Under the pieces are notes generated by a model. It did no database searches, was not told where the DNA came from, and saw only the letters and a list, made by a program, of their open reading frames with translations. From the NCBI GenBank assembly GCA_024180945.1, contig JAKSGN010000023.1:992001-1056000 (forward strand): a DNA stretch of 64,000 bases, written 5' to 3'. The stretch is from Macrophomina tecta. Its lineage: Eukaryota; Ascomycota; Dothideomycetes; Botryosphaeriales; Botryosphaeriaceae. The number at the start of each line of letters is the position of its first letter. Within the stretch, counting starts at the first letter, position 1. Made by a program: the position numbers and the translations under genes. Shown here piece by piece: positions 43,219 to 54,089 of this stretch.

Positions 43219-45363
43219 TCATAGCAGATGTGTGGTGTTGAAGAGACGATTGCCAGTATCAGTGCTGCCGCTACCAGTAAACTTAGTGTCAGAACGCCGA
43301 AGTGCAACAAGACTGATGTTTCTATAACCAGCGAGCGTCTTATAGAGTGCGCCGCTCGGAGAAGTGCACTGCGCCTGGACCACGCCAGCTACAACGACGA
43401 TGCGAATGTTCGAGTCGAGCCTGCGAATCGCTTGCACAAATTCGAGAATTGTCTTGCCGCTGTTGATGACCGAATCCACCAGTAAGACTTGGCGTTGTCC
43501 TTGTAAGTGATGGAGCTTGATGTTATCCGGAACGCTGGCATGGACGAACATAGCCAGCGGGAACACCTCGTTGACACCACTTGCCATTGGTTCCCCGGCT
43601 CGCATGAGCGCCACGATTGTGGTCTGTGGCTCATGCAGAAGTCGATAACCGGTGGTGGTATGGCCCAGGACGTGCGAAATCCGACACTCTTCGACACCGA
43701 TCACGCTGGTCAAAAATTCGGTCGCCAGATACGCTCCAGCGCGATGATGTGCTTGCCTCAGAGCAGGACCAGCAATGGCTGAATCTCGCATAGGCGTCGC
43801 GAGCAATCTTGCCGCATTCTTGTCAGTTGCAAGAAAGATTCGAAAGCCAGTAGATTGATTGTGGCGGTAGAGGATGGAGCTGATAAGATCGGCTTCAGTG
43901 AACTGAACCAGGGGAAGTGTTGAAACATCAAGCCGTGGCGATACACTACTGGGTAGCAGAACTTGGCGAGCTCGAAGACCGCCTTGATTGATGGCAACGG
44001 ATAGCGCATCGTCCATGCTCTTGCTCCTGGAGCTCTCGTCACCCACCACGACAACCGCTTGATTTGCTTTCTTCAACATCTCCAAGTCCAGTGGACTGTC
44101 TCCAAATGCCCAAACATGCATCTGGTGCACGTTCTGTAGACGGGCAACGATAGCAGCTTTGACTGCTGCGGTGACCACAAGTCCGTCTGCAACACGTCCT
44201 CCAGCGATAACTTTAACTGTGCCTGAGAGTCCTTCTCTTTCCAGCACTTTCTCCCAAACACGAAGAAGCCCGCAGCTGACGACAACAACACCAACATGTT
44301 TTTTTTGTGCTACCAGCTGCAACAGAGATACGAATTCTGGGTATATAGTGACCCCTGACGCCACGTGTTGACAGAGCGTTTCGTATTCTTCGTGGTCGAC
44401 GGCTTCTTCGTACAGCAATGCGGCTTGCCGGAAGGCATCATATGAGTAACCCAATGGACTGCTGAACAGAGACTTCAATGGAGAATCTTCGCCCGCCCAT
44501 TGCCGAGACTCGCAAAGTTTGTTCCAGAACAATGCACCAGTATCCTCCGCGGCCAACGTTCGATCGGCGTCAATGACCAGAATCGTCTCCAAATGGTCTT
44601 GGTGAGGGGCTATAATCTCGTCCAGCCTGTTCTCGGCGCGAGATAAGTTGTACTTTTCCGTGTGGAGATGGAAATCTTGAAGCAGGGTGGAAACTTTACC
44701 CGGCAAAGACGGATGTGGGGCGAGAAGCGAAAACAGAATGCCGTGGTCTCGGCAGAGCAGGCGTAGCTGAGCCTTTTCGGCCTGCTGCCATTTGATCAGA
44801 TGAGCTGTCGTTGCGGATGGACGCGTTCGTTCCGCATCGTCTCGATGGCGTTGCTCGATGACCGCAGCAGGGACATCCAAGTAGAGAATGTGCGTAAACG
44901 TGGCCAGGTCGTCCGAGGTGTAGACCATCTGCCCTTTCTCCTCTTCTTCTGGCCAGAGTATGAGGTGCCCCGTGACGACCGCAGACTTGCCGCTAGTGGT
45001 ACATCTTTTCCCGATAGTGTCAATAGCAAGCTGCCGCCAACGTGTCTTGTGCTGTTCGCCCAACTTCTGGAAGGCTTCAAGGCCGCCCGGAACAAGAGTC
45101 GCAATCATCTCAGACCCTTCGAAAAATGAGAAGTGCTCATCGCCCAGTTCATGCTTCAGCTGGTTCAGCATAAACGTCTTCCCGGACCCAGGGATTCCGT
45201 AGATGCCAATGACTTTTGCTTTGCCGCTGGCAGAAGGGTCATGTCCAAGGCTGAACGGTTGGTTCGAGCAGTGGTCTACTGTCAAGCTAGGCTTGGTGCC
45301 TAATACGTTTTTTCCATGTTGAGGCATCATAACGGTCACCTGCGTCCTCGAGAGGGGTTGCAA
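43219..45363 (-). CDS. Three-domain P-loop kinase / HAD phosphatase / uracil phosphoribosyltransferase protein (714 aa)
   Basis: A single-exon gene of 714 residues. Residues 50-235 form a P-loop kinase with Walker A GIPGSGKT (56-63). Residues 260-465 form a HAD-type phosphatase: motif I VIDADRTLA (D265, D267) and motif IV FGDSPLDLEML. Residues 485-700 form a UPRTase-like phosphoribosyltransferase with MRAGEPMASGV and the PRPP-loop-like VDSVINSGKT (629-638). Each domain family acts on nucleotides or phosphorylated small molecules, so a nucleotide salvage, repair or signalling role is likely; the substrate is unknown. In HAD motif I the residue after DAD is R, where T or G is usual. The start ATG precedes a low-complexity leader; a later Met at 12-13 is possible. 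Confidence 0.85.
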   Translation of the reverse strand: MQPLSRTQVTVMMPQHGKNVLGTKPSLTVDHCSNQPFSLGHDPSASGKAKVIGIYGIPGSGKTFMLNQLKHELGDEHFSFFEGSEMIATLVPGGLEAFQKLGEQHKTRWRQLAIDTIGKRCTTSGKSAVVTGHLILWPEEEEKGQMVYTSDDLATFTHILYLDVPAAVIEQRHRDDAERTRPSATTAHLIKWQQAEKAQLRLLCRDHGILFSLLAPHPSLPGKVSTLLQDFHLHTEKYNLSRAENRLDEIIAPHQDHLETILVIDADRTLAAEDTGALFWNKLCESRQWAGEDSPLKSLFSSPLGYSYDAFRQAALLYEEAVDHEEYETLCQHVASGVTIYPEFVSLLQLVAQKKHVGVVVVSCGLLRVWEKVLEREGLSGTVKVIAGGRVADGLVVTAAVKAAIVARLQNVHQMHVWAFGDSPLDLEMLKKANQAVVVVGDESSRSKSMDDALSVAINQGGLRARQVLLPSSVSPRLDVSTLPLVQFTEADLISSILYRHNQSTGFRIFLATDKNAARLLATPMRDSAIAGPALRQAHHRAGAYLATEFLTSVIGVEECRISHVLGHTTTGYRLLHEPQTTIVALMRAGEPMASGVNEVFPLAMFVHASVPDNIKLHHLQGQRQVLLVDSVINSGKTILEFVQAIRRLDSNIRIVVVAGVVQAQCTSPSGALYKTLAGYRNISLVALRRSDTKFTGSGSTDTGNRLFNTTHLL

Positions 45364-45692
45364 AAAGAATAATCGCAGATGATGAGACTGTGGAGGACGA
45401 TTTTGAGGAGTTCAGGAAACTGATATGAAGATTGGTTAGCAGAGTCGCCAAATGGCACCTACTTATCTATTTTCCAGTCAGTTACCTTGACTGTATTCAC
45501 TTGACTCTATTGAATAACTTACACGAGCTTTGCGCCTCCGTACAATAATGTCTGGATTGGACCATGTTCACGTCCTCATCCCTCCAGTCTCTTAGGTCAG
45601 CAATCATCCACCTATCCCACAGTCCACAACATAGTGCTCTGGTTCTGTGGTACAACCAGAATAGCCCCGCAGCTTATTGCCAGGAACAACCT
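45364..45692. other. Spacer between two minus-strand genes
   Basis: 329 bp; probably contains the promoter of the kinase-HAD-PRTase gene. No other feature is seen. Confidence 0.5.
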
Positions 45693-46154
45693 CTATGGTA
45701 AAAGAGGCCAAAGTCGTCGCAGCTTGCCACCGACGCGCTTGAATGCGACCGGGTCGATCTGGTGGCGAGAAGCAACCTCTTCAAGCTTACGATCTTTGCT
45801 GGGGTTCACGACCTCACGCACCGATTCGTAATAAGGTGCATGACAGAGCAACGCAGCCACCCGATAGAATTGCCAGCGTAATGTGTATTTTGCTAGCATA
45901 TACACGTATACGGGCGCATGGCGCGGGGTAGCAAAAGGCGGCAGCCTCCGCACCGGAAACCCATCGTGCTGGGCTCGACTGATCGAAAAGAAGACGTCTG
46001 ATGTCTCGCCAAGCCTCTGCCAGCGTGTTGTTGCAGCGTTGCGTTCCCGAAGCTCCTCCCGGAGTCGATCCCGATACCACGATGGTGGCGATTGTCGTGG
46101 AAGGCCCAGCATCTCATGCCATCGACGTAGAAACCCGTAAGCTGTAGGTCGCAT
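45693..46154 (-). CDS. Conserved fungal protein of unknown function (153 aa)
   Basis: A single-exon, Arg/Trp-rich basic protein. It has PPSWYRDRLREEL, ETSDVFFSISRA, VYMLAKYTLRW and REVVNPSKDRKLEEVA, and ends in WPLLP. The lack of low complexity and the dense aromatic/charged pattern argue for a real gene. I recall similar uncharacterised proteins in other ascomycetes but cannot verify it. No catalytic motif, signal peptide or membrane segment is visible. Confidence 0.65.
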   Translation of the reverse strand: MRPTAYGFLRRWHEMLGLPRQSPPSWYRDRLREELRERNAATTRWQRLGETSDVFFSISRAQHDGFPVRRLPPFATPRHAPVYVYMLAKYTLRWQFYRVAALLCHAPYYESVREVVNPSKDRKLEEVASRHQIDPVAFKRVGGKLRRLWPLLP

Positions 46155-46604
46155 TTTGTGTGGTAAACGATTAATCCTGATTGGCTAACAGGTGTGGCCG
46201 TTTTATGTACACTCACGCGCAATTCAGGCTCGAAGGTGATGAGGGGTGGGGAAAAAAACCAAAGCTGAGTGGAGAACGAGAGGAAAGCATTGGGCGAAGC
46301 AAAGAAAAACACGTTGAGGTAAGCTAGGGCTTCATCTCGGCTCTCTTGCGCTATTCCCTTTTTAGGGGGTTCCGTCTGGCATAATTCGCAAAGTCTCATT
46401 TCGGGCTAGCGCTAGCGTCGGCAGATTCCGATCGTGATTGGATCAATTGAGATTGCAATACGTAATCGACGCATTCAATTCAAGATGGTAATAAAGCTCC
46501 CTAGATAGGTCGGTGAGATATCGCGAATGTCCAGGATCCCTATTAGGGATCCCTATTAGGGATACTTTCATCACTAGAAGGCCCGGAGGTCTTAGAATTT
46601 GTGG
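46155..46604. other. Spacer with a short tandem GGATCCCTATTA repeat
   Basis: At about 46531-46562 the 12-bp unit AGGGATCCCTATT recurs about three times. No gene is supported. A LINE tail begins at the right edge. Confidence 0.5.
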
Positions 46605-47890
46605 CAATAGTAGTAGTAGTAGTAGTAATTAGTATTCATACACCCCGTCGGCCTCCACGGGGCATAGGGAAGGACTGACGCTAAAGCAAAATTTATACCT
46701 ACACTGATCTCCCGGTTTATCCAAACCCTACTCCAAGAACAAAGCACGAAGTCATGTTGGTCAAAATTCCCGAAATCAAAGGCAGAAAAGGTAAGGAACG
46801 GGAATAAAGAGAGCAAAGTGAAAAGCAAAAGGAAAGAGAAAGATAAAATTAAAAAAAGTAACCGAAAGGATGAGGGCTGTAACTTTCTCAAGCCTACTTC
46901 GGACCAATCTTTAGGCCATTTACCTAAGTGCTGCCAGTCCCTATAGGGGCGTGGCAACTGGCCGGGTCATAGGCTTTGCAGGAAACCCTCTTTCCCTCAT
47001 TACTCTGTGACTGCCTGCGGTCGTCCTGTCGCAATTGCGAATGCCGCCGTCACCTTGACCGCCTTCATATCCGCTCTCCACTTCGCAGGCAGTCCATCTA
47101 GAGTCCGATAAAGCACACATTCGCTTATCCGGCGCGCATGCATAGGCTGACTAAGCAATGAGTTTCGTTGCTTAGAAGCACGGCGACTATTCCTTCAGGC
47201 GGGCCTTAACAGGAAGAATACCTGCCTCCGCCTCCAAGATCATCAGCGCCGTAGTTTTGAAAGCACCAGTGACCGCCCTCGCTGCGATCCTCTGGATGGG
47301 CTGCAACGTTTTAGACAGTGATGTGCACAGACCTGGCGCCCACACGGGCGAGGCATAGTCAACGGCGGGAGCCACCCTCGCGGAGAAAAGCTGACGTGTT
47401 GCACTCGGTTGAAGCCCCTGCAGCGGTCTAAGGGCCAGGGCTGCTCTCAGTCCTCTCTTCGCAATTATGCCTGCGTGTGCCCCAAAATCGTAGCTGGGAA
47501 TCGAAAACCACCCCTAAGATCGTAGCTGTCTCTTTCGGATGGATCTCTTCACCATTCACAACCAGAGGTCGATCACCCAGCCGCCGGCTGTTTCTGGTAA
47601 AGTGGATCAACCATGTCTACTTGGAGTCGAACGTCGCCCCGCTGGCCCTTTCCCATTCTTCCGCATTAAGGACTATTGTCTGCTGGAGGCGCTGCACGTT
47701 CTCGTCCGCAGAGTGCCCTGTCACCCACGCGCTATAGTCGTCGATGAAGGCGATTGCCCCTTTGTTCCTGTTGATTATCGACTGCACCAAGTCGGCGTTG
47801 AAAAACAGGAACAGAATTGGCGAGCCCTGAGGCAGGGCAGCGACGGCCGAGGTTTCTCCATTCACAGCAATCGACGCGCTCCGCAGACGC
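46605..47890 (-). mobile_element. 5'-truncated, mutated Tad1-type LINE with (ACT)n tail
   Basis: Reading right to left: reverse-transcriptase fragments (catalytic-site variant FIDDYSAWV, LPQGSP), the ORF2 end, then a 3' UTR with GGAGGCCGACGGGGTGTATG and a tail of ACT repeats near 46605-46625. The ORF is broken by at least one frameshift near 47490 and stops near 47185. An internal stretch before the ORF end is missing compared with the copy at 38590. Confidence 0.85.
47187..47865 (-). pseudogene. LINE reverse-transcriptase remnant
   Basis: Three consecutive open stretches hold LPQGSP, FIDDYSAWV and PAVDYASPVWAP, typical of the thumb and post-RT region of Tad1-like ORF2. They are separated by a frameshift and ended by a stop. 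The first Asp of the usual F/YADD box is preceded by Ile here (FIDD). Confidence 0.8.
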
Positions 47891-48026
47891 GTCTAGACTT
47901 GCATAGGATTAGAAGACTAGCAAACGAGTGTTACGGAATGGCGGCTAAGCGGGAATTAAAGTTTCGATGTGCAACCGATCAAACCAATCGGAAGTTGTCC
48001 CCGTAGACCGGGGTTCACTTCAGAAA

Positions 48027-50545
48027 ATGAAGCGAACCCCTAGTTATCCCGCTTTTTTACCTACAAATCCGGAGAGACCGCTTTTCGTCGCCAAACAACT
48101 CATCGCCACCTTCTCCAAAATCAAAGATATTGAGATCTACCACGCGGCAATCGTATGCTTAGGGATGGCCGACTCTACCACCGGCAACTTTCATAGTGTT
48201 AACAACGGATCTTGGGCTTGTGTCATGGTAGCAGATTTGGAATCAGCTCTTGTCCTGCTCAACAGTGTCTACCCTCGTGTAGTATGGGAGAACCCGGTAT
48301 GTCGAGTGTCCCCGTGCGAATGAAGTACAAGGGAATTCCTTCGTACTGATTAAATAGCAATTGAAAACTCTCCTCCAAATGTTCTTACCAAATGAGGTGG
48401 TCGAGCAGTTCTTGCAATTTTCGCCAGCCTCTCTTGGATACCGTGAAACGTCGTTGCTAGCTTTTTTGGGAACAATACGACAAGGCAGGCCAGTACATGT
48501 CGCAACACGATATGGTGAAGACTTGGAACAGGATTGGACATTGGTCCGTCCTCCTGAAACCGTTTCTTCCTTCTCGGCAGCGGCTACTCTGGAGAATTTG
48601 TCCTCATCACACTCGACCGTAAGCGCGGTTGATTCCATCAATATTGCTCCTACGCACCAAGATGGTCCCGTGGCACACGATGGCTGTAGAGCCAAAATGA
48701 ATGGAAACTCCTCAAGGAAAAGATATAGCCGCACAGGACGGAAAACGGAAGCGAAACCAGAGAGAGTCCAGGACGCCATTGAAAGTTTCAGAGGCGTAGA
48801 TCTCCCCTCAGAGCCACCTATCAGGGAACTCACAAGACTCATTGGTTGCCAGCTTGAAGCTCTGGAGCCTGCGGAAACGTCCAACAGCGCCGAAATCTTT
48901 GGCCACCAAGTGCACTCGACGATGCAAATAGTTGGCAAAATCTACAAGAAAAACAAAAAAGACAAACAAGCAGCTGGTTGCGCAAGCCGGATTACGTACT
49001 TGCTCCTATCTCATTGCGCCGATTGCTACGAACAATCCCCTGAAATAGCCGCAGACAAAGAGCGTGGTGTTGGTGCTCGATCCTATGCGCTCAGAGCACT
49101 CTCAGAAGCGACGGGGGAGAGCGTTGACGACATTCCCCACATTATCTATAGCGCGAACAGATACATTCAGCTCGCGGAGAATATGGGAATAGGACGTCTC
49201 TTTGAGATAAGGGGCGGTTGTTCGAGCTTGTGAGTATCATCCTGTCTTCTCGAAATATTAACAGCGCTGCTAAGCACCGTTATTTTAGATGGGAAAACAA
49301 ATTGACCAAAGCCGACATCGAAGAGACTTGTGCGGAGCTGATCAAACAGATGAGGAAAGAGGACCAGGTTAGGAGGTCTCACTGGGACTTCTTAACCGCC
49401 GAGTTCATTATTAAAATTTTGACGAGCTCAGGAACAAGTATGGCGGAGCTCACTGACGCAGACACGTGCTTGACAAGACTCCTACGTATGCATGTGGACT
49501 TCGAGACTCTTCGCCCGGGGAATATCCTCCCGAAAAATCAGGACCCGCATAGGACCAGGTGTTGCAATCGCTCAGAGCCATTGCCAAAGAGAATATGCGC
49601 CAGAGGTAGACGAGCCCCTAAGAGGCATAATCTTCCGTCGCCAGCATCTTCCGTGACCGATGATGCTTCTAGCGTTGAGCTCAGCACCCCGTCGGAGACC
49701 CACCCCATTGATCGTCAGCATAGGCGATGCAGCACTTTAAACACATCGCATTCCGCCATTGCCCCTCAGATCGGTCCCGCTGGAGAATATGACTGTAACA
49801 TCCGCTTGCGTAGAGATCCGTCTCCTGAGCCGGTCACAGGTGCTGCAGCGGTAGACATTCGTCTCGAAACCTTTTCTCCATGTAAACAGCTGGACGTCAG
49901 CTGCCTTGCCAGTGTCGAGAGAGATCCACAAACATTGACTGTGAATGAGCCATCCGCGGCGCGAAGAGCTATCGCTCTCGAGCCTCATCAACCGGCTTAT
50001 GCGGCCCCTTCCCAATTTTATGCTCAGCATGGCGAATTCAGACAAAGCGGTGATCCCGTTGCGAATCCTTGCAGCTTTGTCCAAAGCCATGGCAAGTAGG
50101 AATATTTTCCAGCAGAGCGAGTTCGAACGCTGACCAGCTGTAACTAGCGACAAATGAAGTAGCCTCGCAATGCGATACTAGATCAGCTCCGTCACAGGTC
50201 CAGGATAATCTGTTGGGGACATTGAAATCTAATCTTCCGCAATGTATGTCGGTAGTTGCTCCTGGATCTTGCGCTCAAGCAACTCTTCCAACCGAAGAAC
50301 TCTTCACGACACAGCGTCCGTGGGACCAGCCGGCTCACAGTTTACCGGAATTTGACCCTGCTGCTAGCGAGGTGGTTTCATTCGGCCCGAACTTTGTCGA
50401 ATCGATCACGCAATCCAGGCTCTCCACGCTCGAGGAAGTCGAGCAGATATTCAACGAAAGGAATTGCGAGAATGAATACTCCAACTCACAGCAGCTGGGT
50501 GGTCAGCAGCTTCAAGATTGGTATTTTTTCGGGTCAGGCGTCTAG
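48027..50545 (+). CDS. Four-exon orphan protein (about 767 aa), function unknown
   Basis: Exons 48027-48296, 48358-49229, 49289-50091 and 50187-50545 join in phase. The first two introns are ordinary (GTATGT and GTGAGT donors). The third needs a GC donor (GCAAGT) to keep the frame and is tentative. The N-terminal part has LFVAKQLIATFSKIKDIEIY and DLESALVLLN. The middle has a basic segment and helices (GARSYALRALSEATGES, NRYIQLAENMGIGRLFE). The C-terminal third is Ser/Pro-rich and probably disordered. No catalytic motif, signal peptide or membrane helix is seen and I do not recognise the family. A possible shorter relative lies at 52072-52959. The gene is surrounded by LINE remnants. Confidence 0.6.
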
Positions 50546-51399
50546 CTACTAGAGCCGATATGGATATTGGACGTAGCCGCGTGCAGAACAGACCTTATAG
50601 CGCCAAAGCTGATATTTATCAACCACAGAGAGTGACATAATATATCAGCTGGCGAGTGGTTATAAAGCGGTTTGATGTAACGAAGCTGGGAGTTCTTGGT
50701 AGTACTCGCGAGCTTACTTCTTAATTGAAATGTTCTGCTAAGCGCATTGTTATGGTGTTCAGTAATGATCGTGTGATACAGTCAGTAGTCGTACCTCGGA
50801 TATTCTATTTGCGGAATACTCTTCCACAGGGCAGTCGTTCCTAGTTGTCTATATATGTTGCCGGCGACTTGTCTCTGCTTCAACCCAGTAAGCTACCGAC
50901 CCCGTGTTTATTTAACGGGCCCTTACAATCTTACTCTCGACTTATCTTCACGCTCTTTTTTTTTATTTTCAGAAGGGGGGGTTTTTAAAAAGAAAAAAAA
51001 GTAAAGGCCCGATGTAGTACAGGTGTACAGCCGAGCCTTTATCAAATGACGGACGTAGAGCTTATATGACCCCGTTTTTCTCTCCCAGCCGAAGGCGCCA
51101 CTCAATTATATACATATGGTAAAAAGGTCGATGGTGGTTGATCGAAGTCTACGGCGTAGATGATTTCGAATATGGAGGGGAGGTAGCGGAGGATCAATCT
51201 TCAAGCGAGCGAGAGCTATATTCGGACGCTAGCTCAGTTGCATGCTTGCGCCGAACTGTTAGGAAAGGTTAGTATTTCATCTATGTCGGCTGTCCGGATG
51301 CTGTAGGCATCAGTGTCCAGGAGTCCAGGCGGACCTGGTGAGGGTCACTTGTATGACTCTGAGCCATGGGGGTGGTAATTGGTGGCCTGGCTGTAGCTT
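50546..51399. other. Intergenic region, no supported gene
   Basis: Mixed sequence with T-, G- and A-runs near 50957-51001. No ORF of note and no recognised repeat ends. Confidence 0.5.
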
Positions 51400-52073
51400 G
51401 CAATGAGCGAGATGCTGGGAACTTACGTAGAGTCGGGCTCGGCCAGTCCTTTCATTGCCAATATGTTCTAGGAGGCCAGGCAATGATCTAGCGGTGAGTT
51501 GCGGTAGTATGATTCACCGATGTTGCAAATTTTGCATGTTGAGTCATCGTCCCTAAGCCTCATGCGGCTCTGTAAAGCTTGGCAATGAGGGGTTCATCAC
51601 GTGAAGAGGACATCGTGCACAGGCATGTCGAACTCTACCCTATAAAGGTACAGGTGTTTAGCGAGCTAAGACTCACCTTCCGCACGCCGGATAAGAAGGG
51701 GAGGAGGCAATGGACGACGGATCTGAGGAAGATGCTGGGCCAGCGCAGCACAGCCATAGCAGCAGCAAAGTTCATGGTGGCAACCAGGCTCCTTGGGTAA
51801 TTTGGAGCGACATCACACTCACGACATGAAGCTTGACACTGGAGGAAGATGGGATAGTTTGCGGAGGTTGCTGGCGCTGTGGGAAGGCCGTAGCGCCAAG
51901 AGACGTGTATGCAGAGGTATGCAGAATAGATAGTGAAAAGGCCTGACCCCACCTGCCTCGCTTAGGCTCGAACGGGTCTAGCGGACGCGGAGGAGCCGGC
52001 CGCATGCCGCATAGCTGCCTTCGGCGGCTGGGACGGTCTATGAAGTCATCATCATCATCATCATCATCATCAT
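51400..52073 (+). mobile_element. Probable second-subfamily LINE 3' end with (ATC)n tail
   Basis: An ORF end (DLRKMLGQRSTAIAAAKFMVATRLLG) resembles the C-terminal helix of the other LINE copies in position and style. A 3' UTR with CTTCGGCGGCTGGGACGG and an ATC-repeat tail (52046-52073) follows. The 3' UTR differs from the other LINE copies, so it would be a separate subfamily. The left edge is approximate. Confidence 0.55.
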
Positions 52074-52959
52074 GTCTCTAGGTCGCGAGCTGGTAAGCCA
52101 AGGCAAAGAGATTTCGCTTCATATTTTGAAGCGAAACCCTCCCTGTCTACCCGTGCGTAACATTTATTCTGACAACCTTCCCCGAACAACATTGTTGCAG
52201 AGAAGCCACCAAGACCGAGGAGGGCATGCAACACGTGTCAAGATCGCAACGCGGGACACGCGACCGCAGCAAATGCACGTCGACAGCACAGCAGCAATCA
52301 TTGGTAACGGCAACACATCGGGCGGCAGCGTTCCGGAGGCTGCCATCCCTTGCGGCGACTTGGAATCAATTCTGGACACACTGAATCCTAGTGCTGTTTT
52401 GAGCGTGCCGGTAGGCTGATTGCCCGCCCCACTCCCTCTTTGCGTGTCTGATCCGAAGAGAAAAAGAATCACGCTAACTGAGAAACAGCGCTGGACACGT
52501 GCTCTCAAGGAGTTCTTTGAAAGAGGAGCGGAGGATCAGTACTTGCAATTCGCACCCTGCTCTTTTGCCCAGGCAGCCAATTCAAGCTCCTTTCATGCAA
52601 GGACGGGAGACCGACAGCCTGGCAGTCACAACGTCCAAGCCATTCTAAGTGATGACTCCAGGGTAACCGCATCTCCGAGAATGGCTGAGAAATATGAAAA
52701 TCCGGATGAATTATGCGGTGTTAGCAAGGCAGCCAACAGTGGCAGAATTGCTAAAGAATCTGCGACTTGCAGAGCCGCTACAGCCTCTGAACAAGATCAT
52801 GCTGGCGACGAAGCCGATGAAGGAACTGAGCCCAGCGAAGCAGATTACACCGTATATGCAGATTCTGCACCTGCTGAAGACCGATGGATGGATGGATTGT
52901 TAACGTCTGTAGTACTAAATCTAAGTACAAATGACGGCCTAGCAGCCGTGCCTCCCTAG
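52072..52959 (+). CDS. Possible truncated relative of the 48-kb orphan gene
   Basis: A single frame of about 295 codons with one TGA (52417-52419). The stop can be removed by a 48-bp GTAGGC…CGAAG intron, otherwise it marks a pseudogene. The segment CGDLESILDTLN followed by EDQYLQFAPCSFA aligns in order with DLESALVLLN and VEQFLQFSPASLG of the protein at 48027-50545. The rest does not obviously align. The ATG sits immediately after the LINE's ATC tail, which raises the chance that the original 5' end was lost. Confidence 0.35.
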
Positions 52960-53198
52960 GGGCGTATAGACGGGTGGAGTATTACCACCTTTTCGCTGGA
53001 CAAAGGAGAGAATACACGCGTAAGAAAAACCCCTTCGAATTCTCGTAATAATCTCTTTCCCCCCTAGTTACTTCCCTCCAGAACGGTATTTTGTCTGGGT
53101 AATTTTCGCTAGGAAACGATCCCCGTACGTAAGTAATAAAGATTATTAATATAAGGAAAACCCGTGAAAAACCTTAATAAGGGGGGTAACGCCCGCTA

Positions 53199-53635
53199 AC
53201 GTGTTCCACCAGTCCTCGGGCCACCCCACTCCTCGGGCCATCCCAAAAACCCACCAAAAATCAAAAAATTCGTACCTCAGTATCTCAACAACGGCTAGGT
53301 AATAAATTCTAAAATTTTAATAGATGATAGGCAGTACTTAGAAATAGAGGATATTATATTTCTAAGCGCGAAACTTCTATAGTTCTTGAGATATTAAGGA
53401 AAAGGTAAAAATTTTCAAATTTGGGGGGCCAAAACACTACTATTTCAAAAACTATAAGCTTTTAGCATTTAAGAATTTAATGGCCTTTAGTTTTAGGCAC
53501 TATATATAATGTATTAAAATTTTAGAATTTATTATCCAGCCGTTGTTGAGATACTGAGGTACGATTTTTCCGATTTTTGGTGGGTTTTTGGGGTGGCCCG
53601 AGGAGTGGGGTGGCCCGAGGACTGGTGGAACACGT
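53199..53635. mobile_element. Fold-back MITE with pogo-type ends
   Basis: The two ends are inverted copies (ACGTGTTCCACCAGTCCTCG …) extending about 110 bp with few mismatches. They are flanked by TA (53197-53198 and 53636-53637). The terminal ACGT and the tandem box CTCCTCGGGCCA repeat the design of pogo-1 and pogo-2. The AT-rich 437-bp element has no coding capacity. Confidence 0.9.
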
Positions 53636-53906
53636 TAGATTATTCTAGCTCTCTAGAGACCGATCTACGGAGTAGATCTCTTCCGCTCGATAGAGGATAG
53701 GAATACGGCGTAGTTTTTATATGCGTAAAGAGCTCTAGCGGGAGGAGCGGGAGGAGCGGGAGGCTTCTTAAGATTCGGTTGGTTAAGTTCGTATTATAAC
53801 AAATTGAGCTTAGTAAGCCGAAAATCATCGTAAGCTGGGAGGGTCGGGGGCTCTTCGGTAAGCCGGGAGAGTCGGGGCTTTGGAATAAAAGCTGGTTGCT
53901 TTTCGA

Positions 53907-53987
53907 GGTCGGAGTAGGATTTGAACCCACACCTTAGGTATTCCATTCCTAAGGTAGCCAGGCGTTTAACCACTACGCCATCCGGCC
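53907..53987 (-). repeat. tRNA-like sequence, probable SINE head
   Basis: On the minus strand an 81-nt stretch has a good pol III A box (TGGCGTAGTGG), a B box (GGTTCAAATCC) and a near-complete acceptor stem. In place of an anticodon arm it has an 8-bp hairpin (ACCTTAGG/CCTAAGGT) with a 9-nt loop, so a normal 7-nt anticodon loop cannot form. A tRNA-derived SINE or tRNA pseudogene is more likely than a working tRNA. Confidence 0.5.
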
Positions 53988-54089
53988 TGACGCAGGCAGG
54001 AGCCAACAGGGGAGACGAAACGGGCGATGCAAGCCGACTGGCGAAGACAGCACTCTAAATTAGAACAGAATTCACTCCTTACGTCAGTT

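Noticed and set aside
47105..47135. CATTCGCTTATCCGG resembling a pogo TIR box
   Set aside because: No second box and no ACGT-TA end; it lies inside the LINE remnant and is best explained by that.
53640..53900. 5' LTR of the Gypsy element
   Set aside because: No match to the TGTTATGGTCTGG LTR start was found here.
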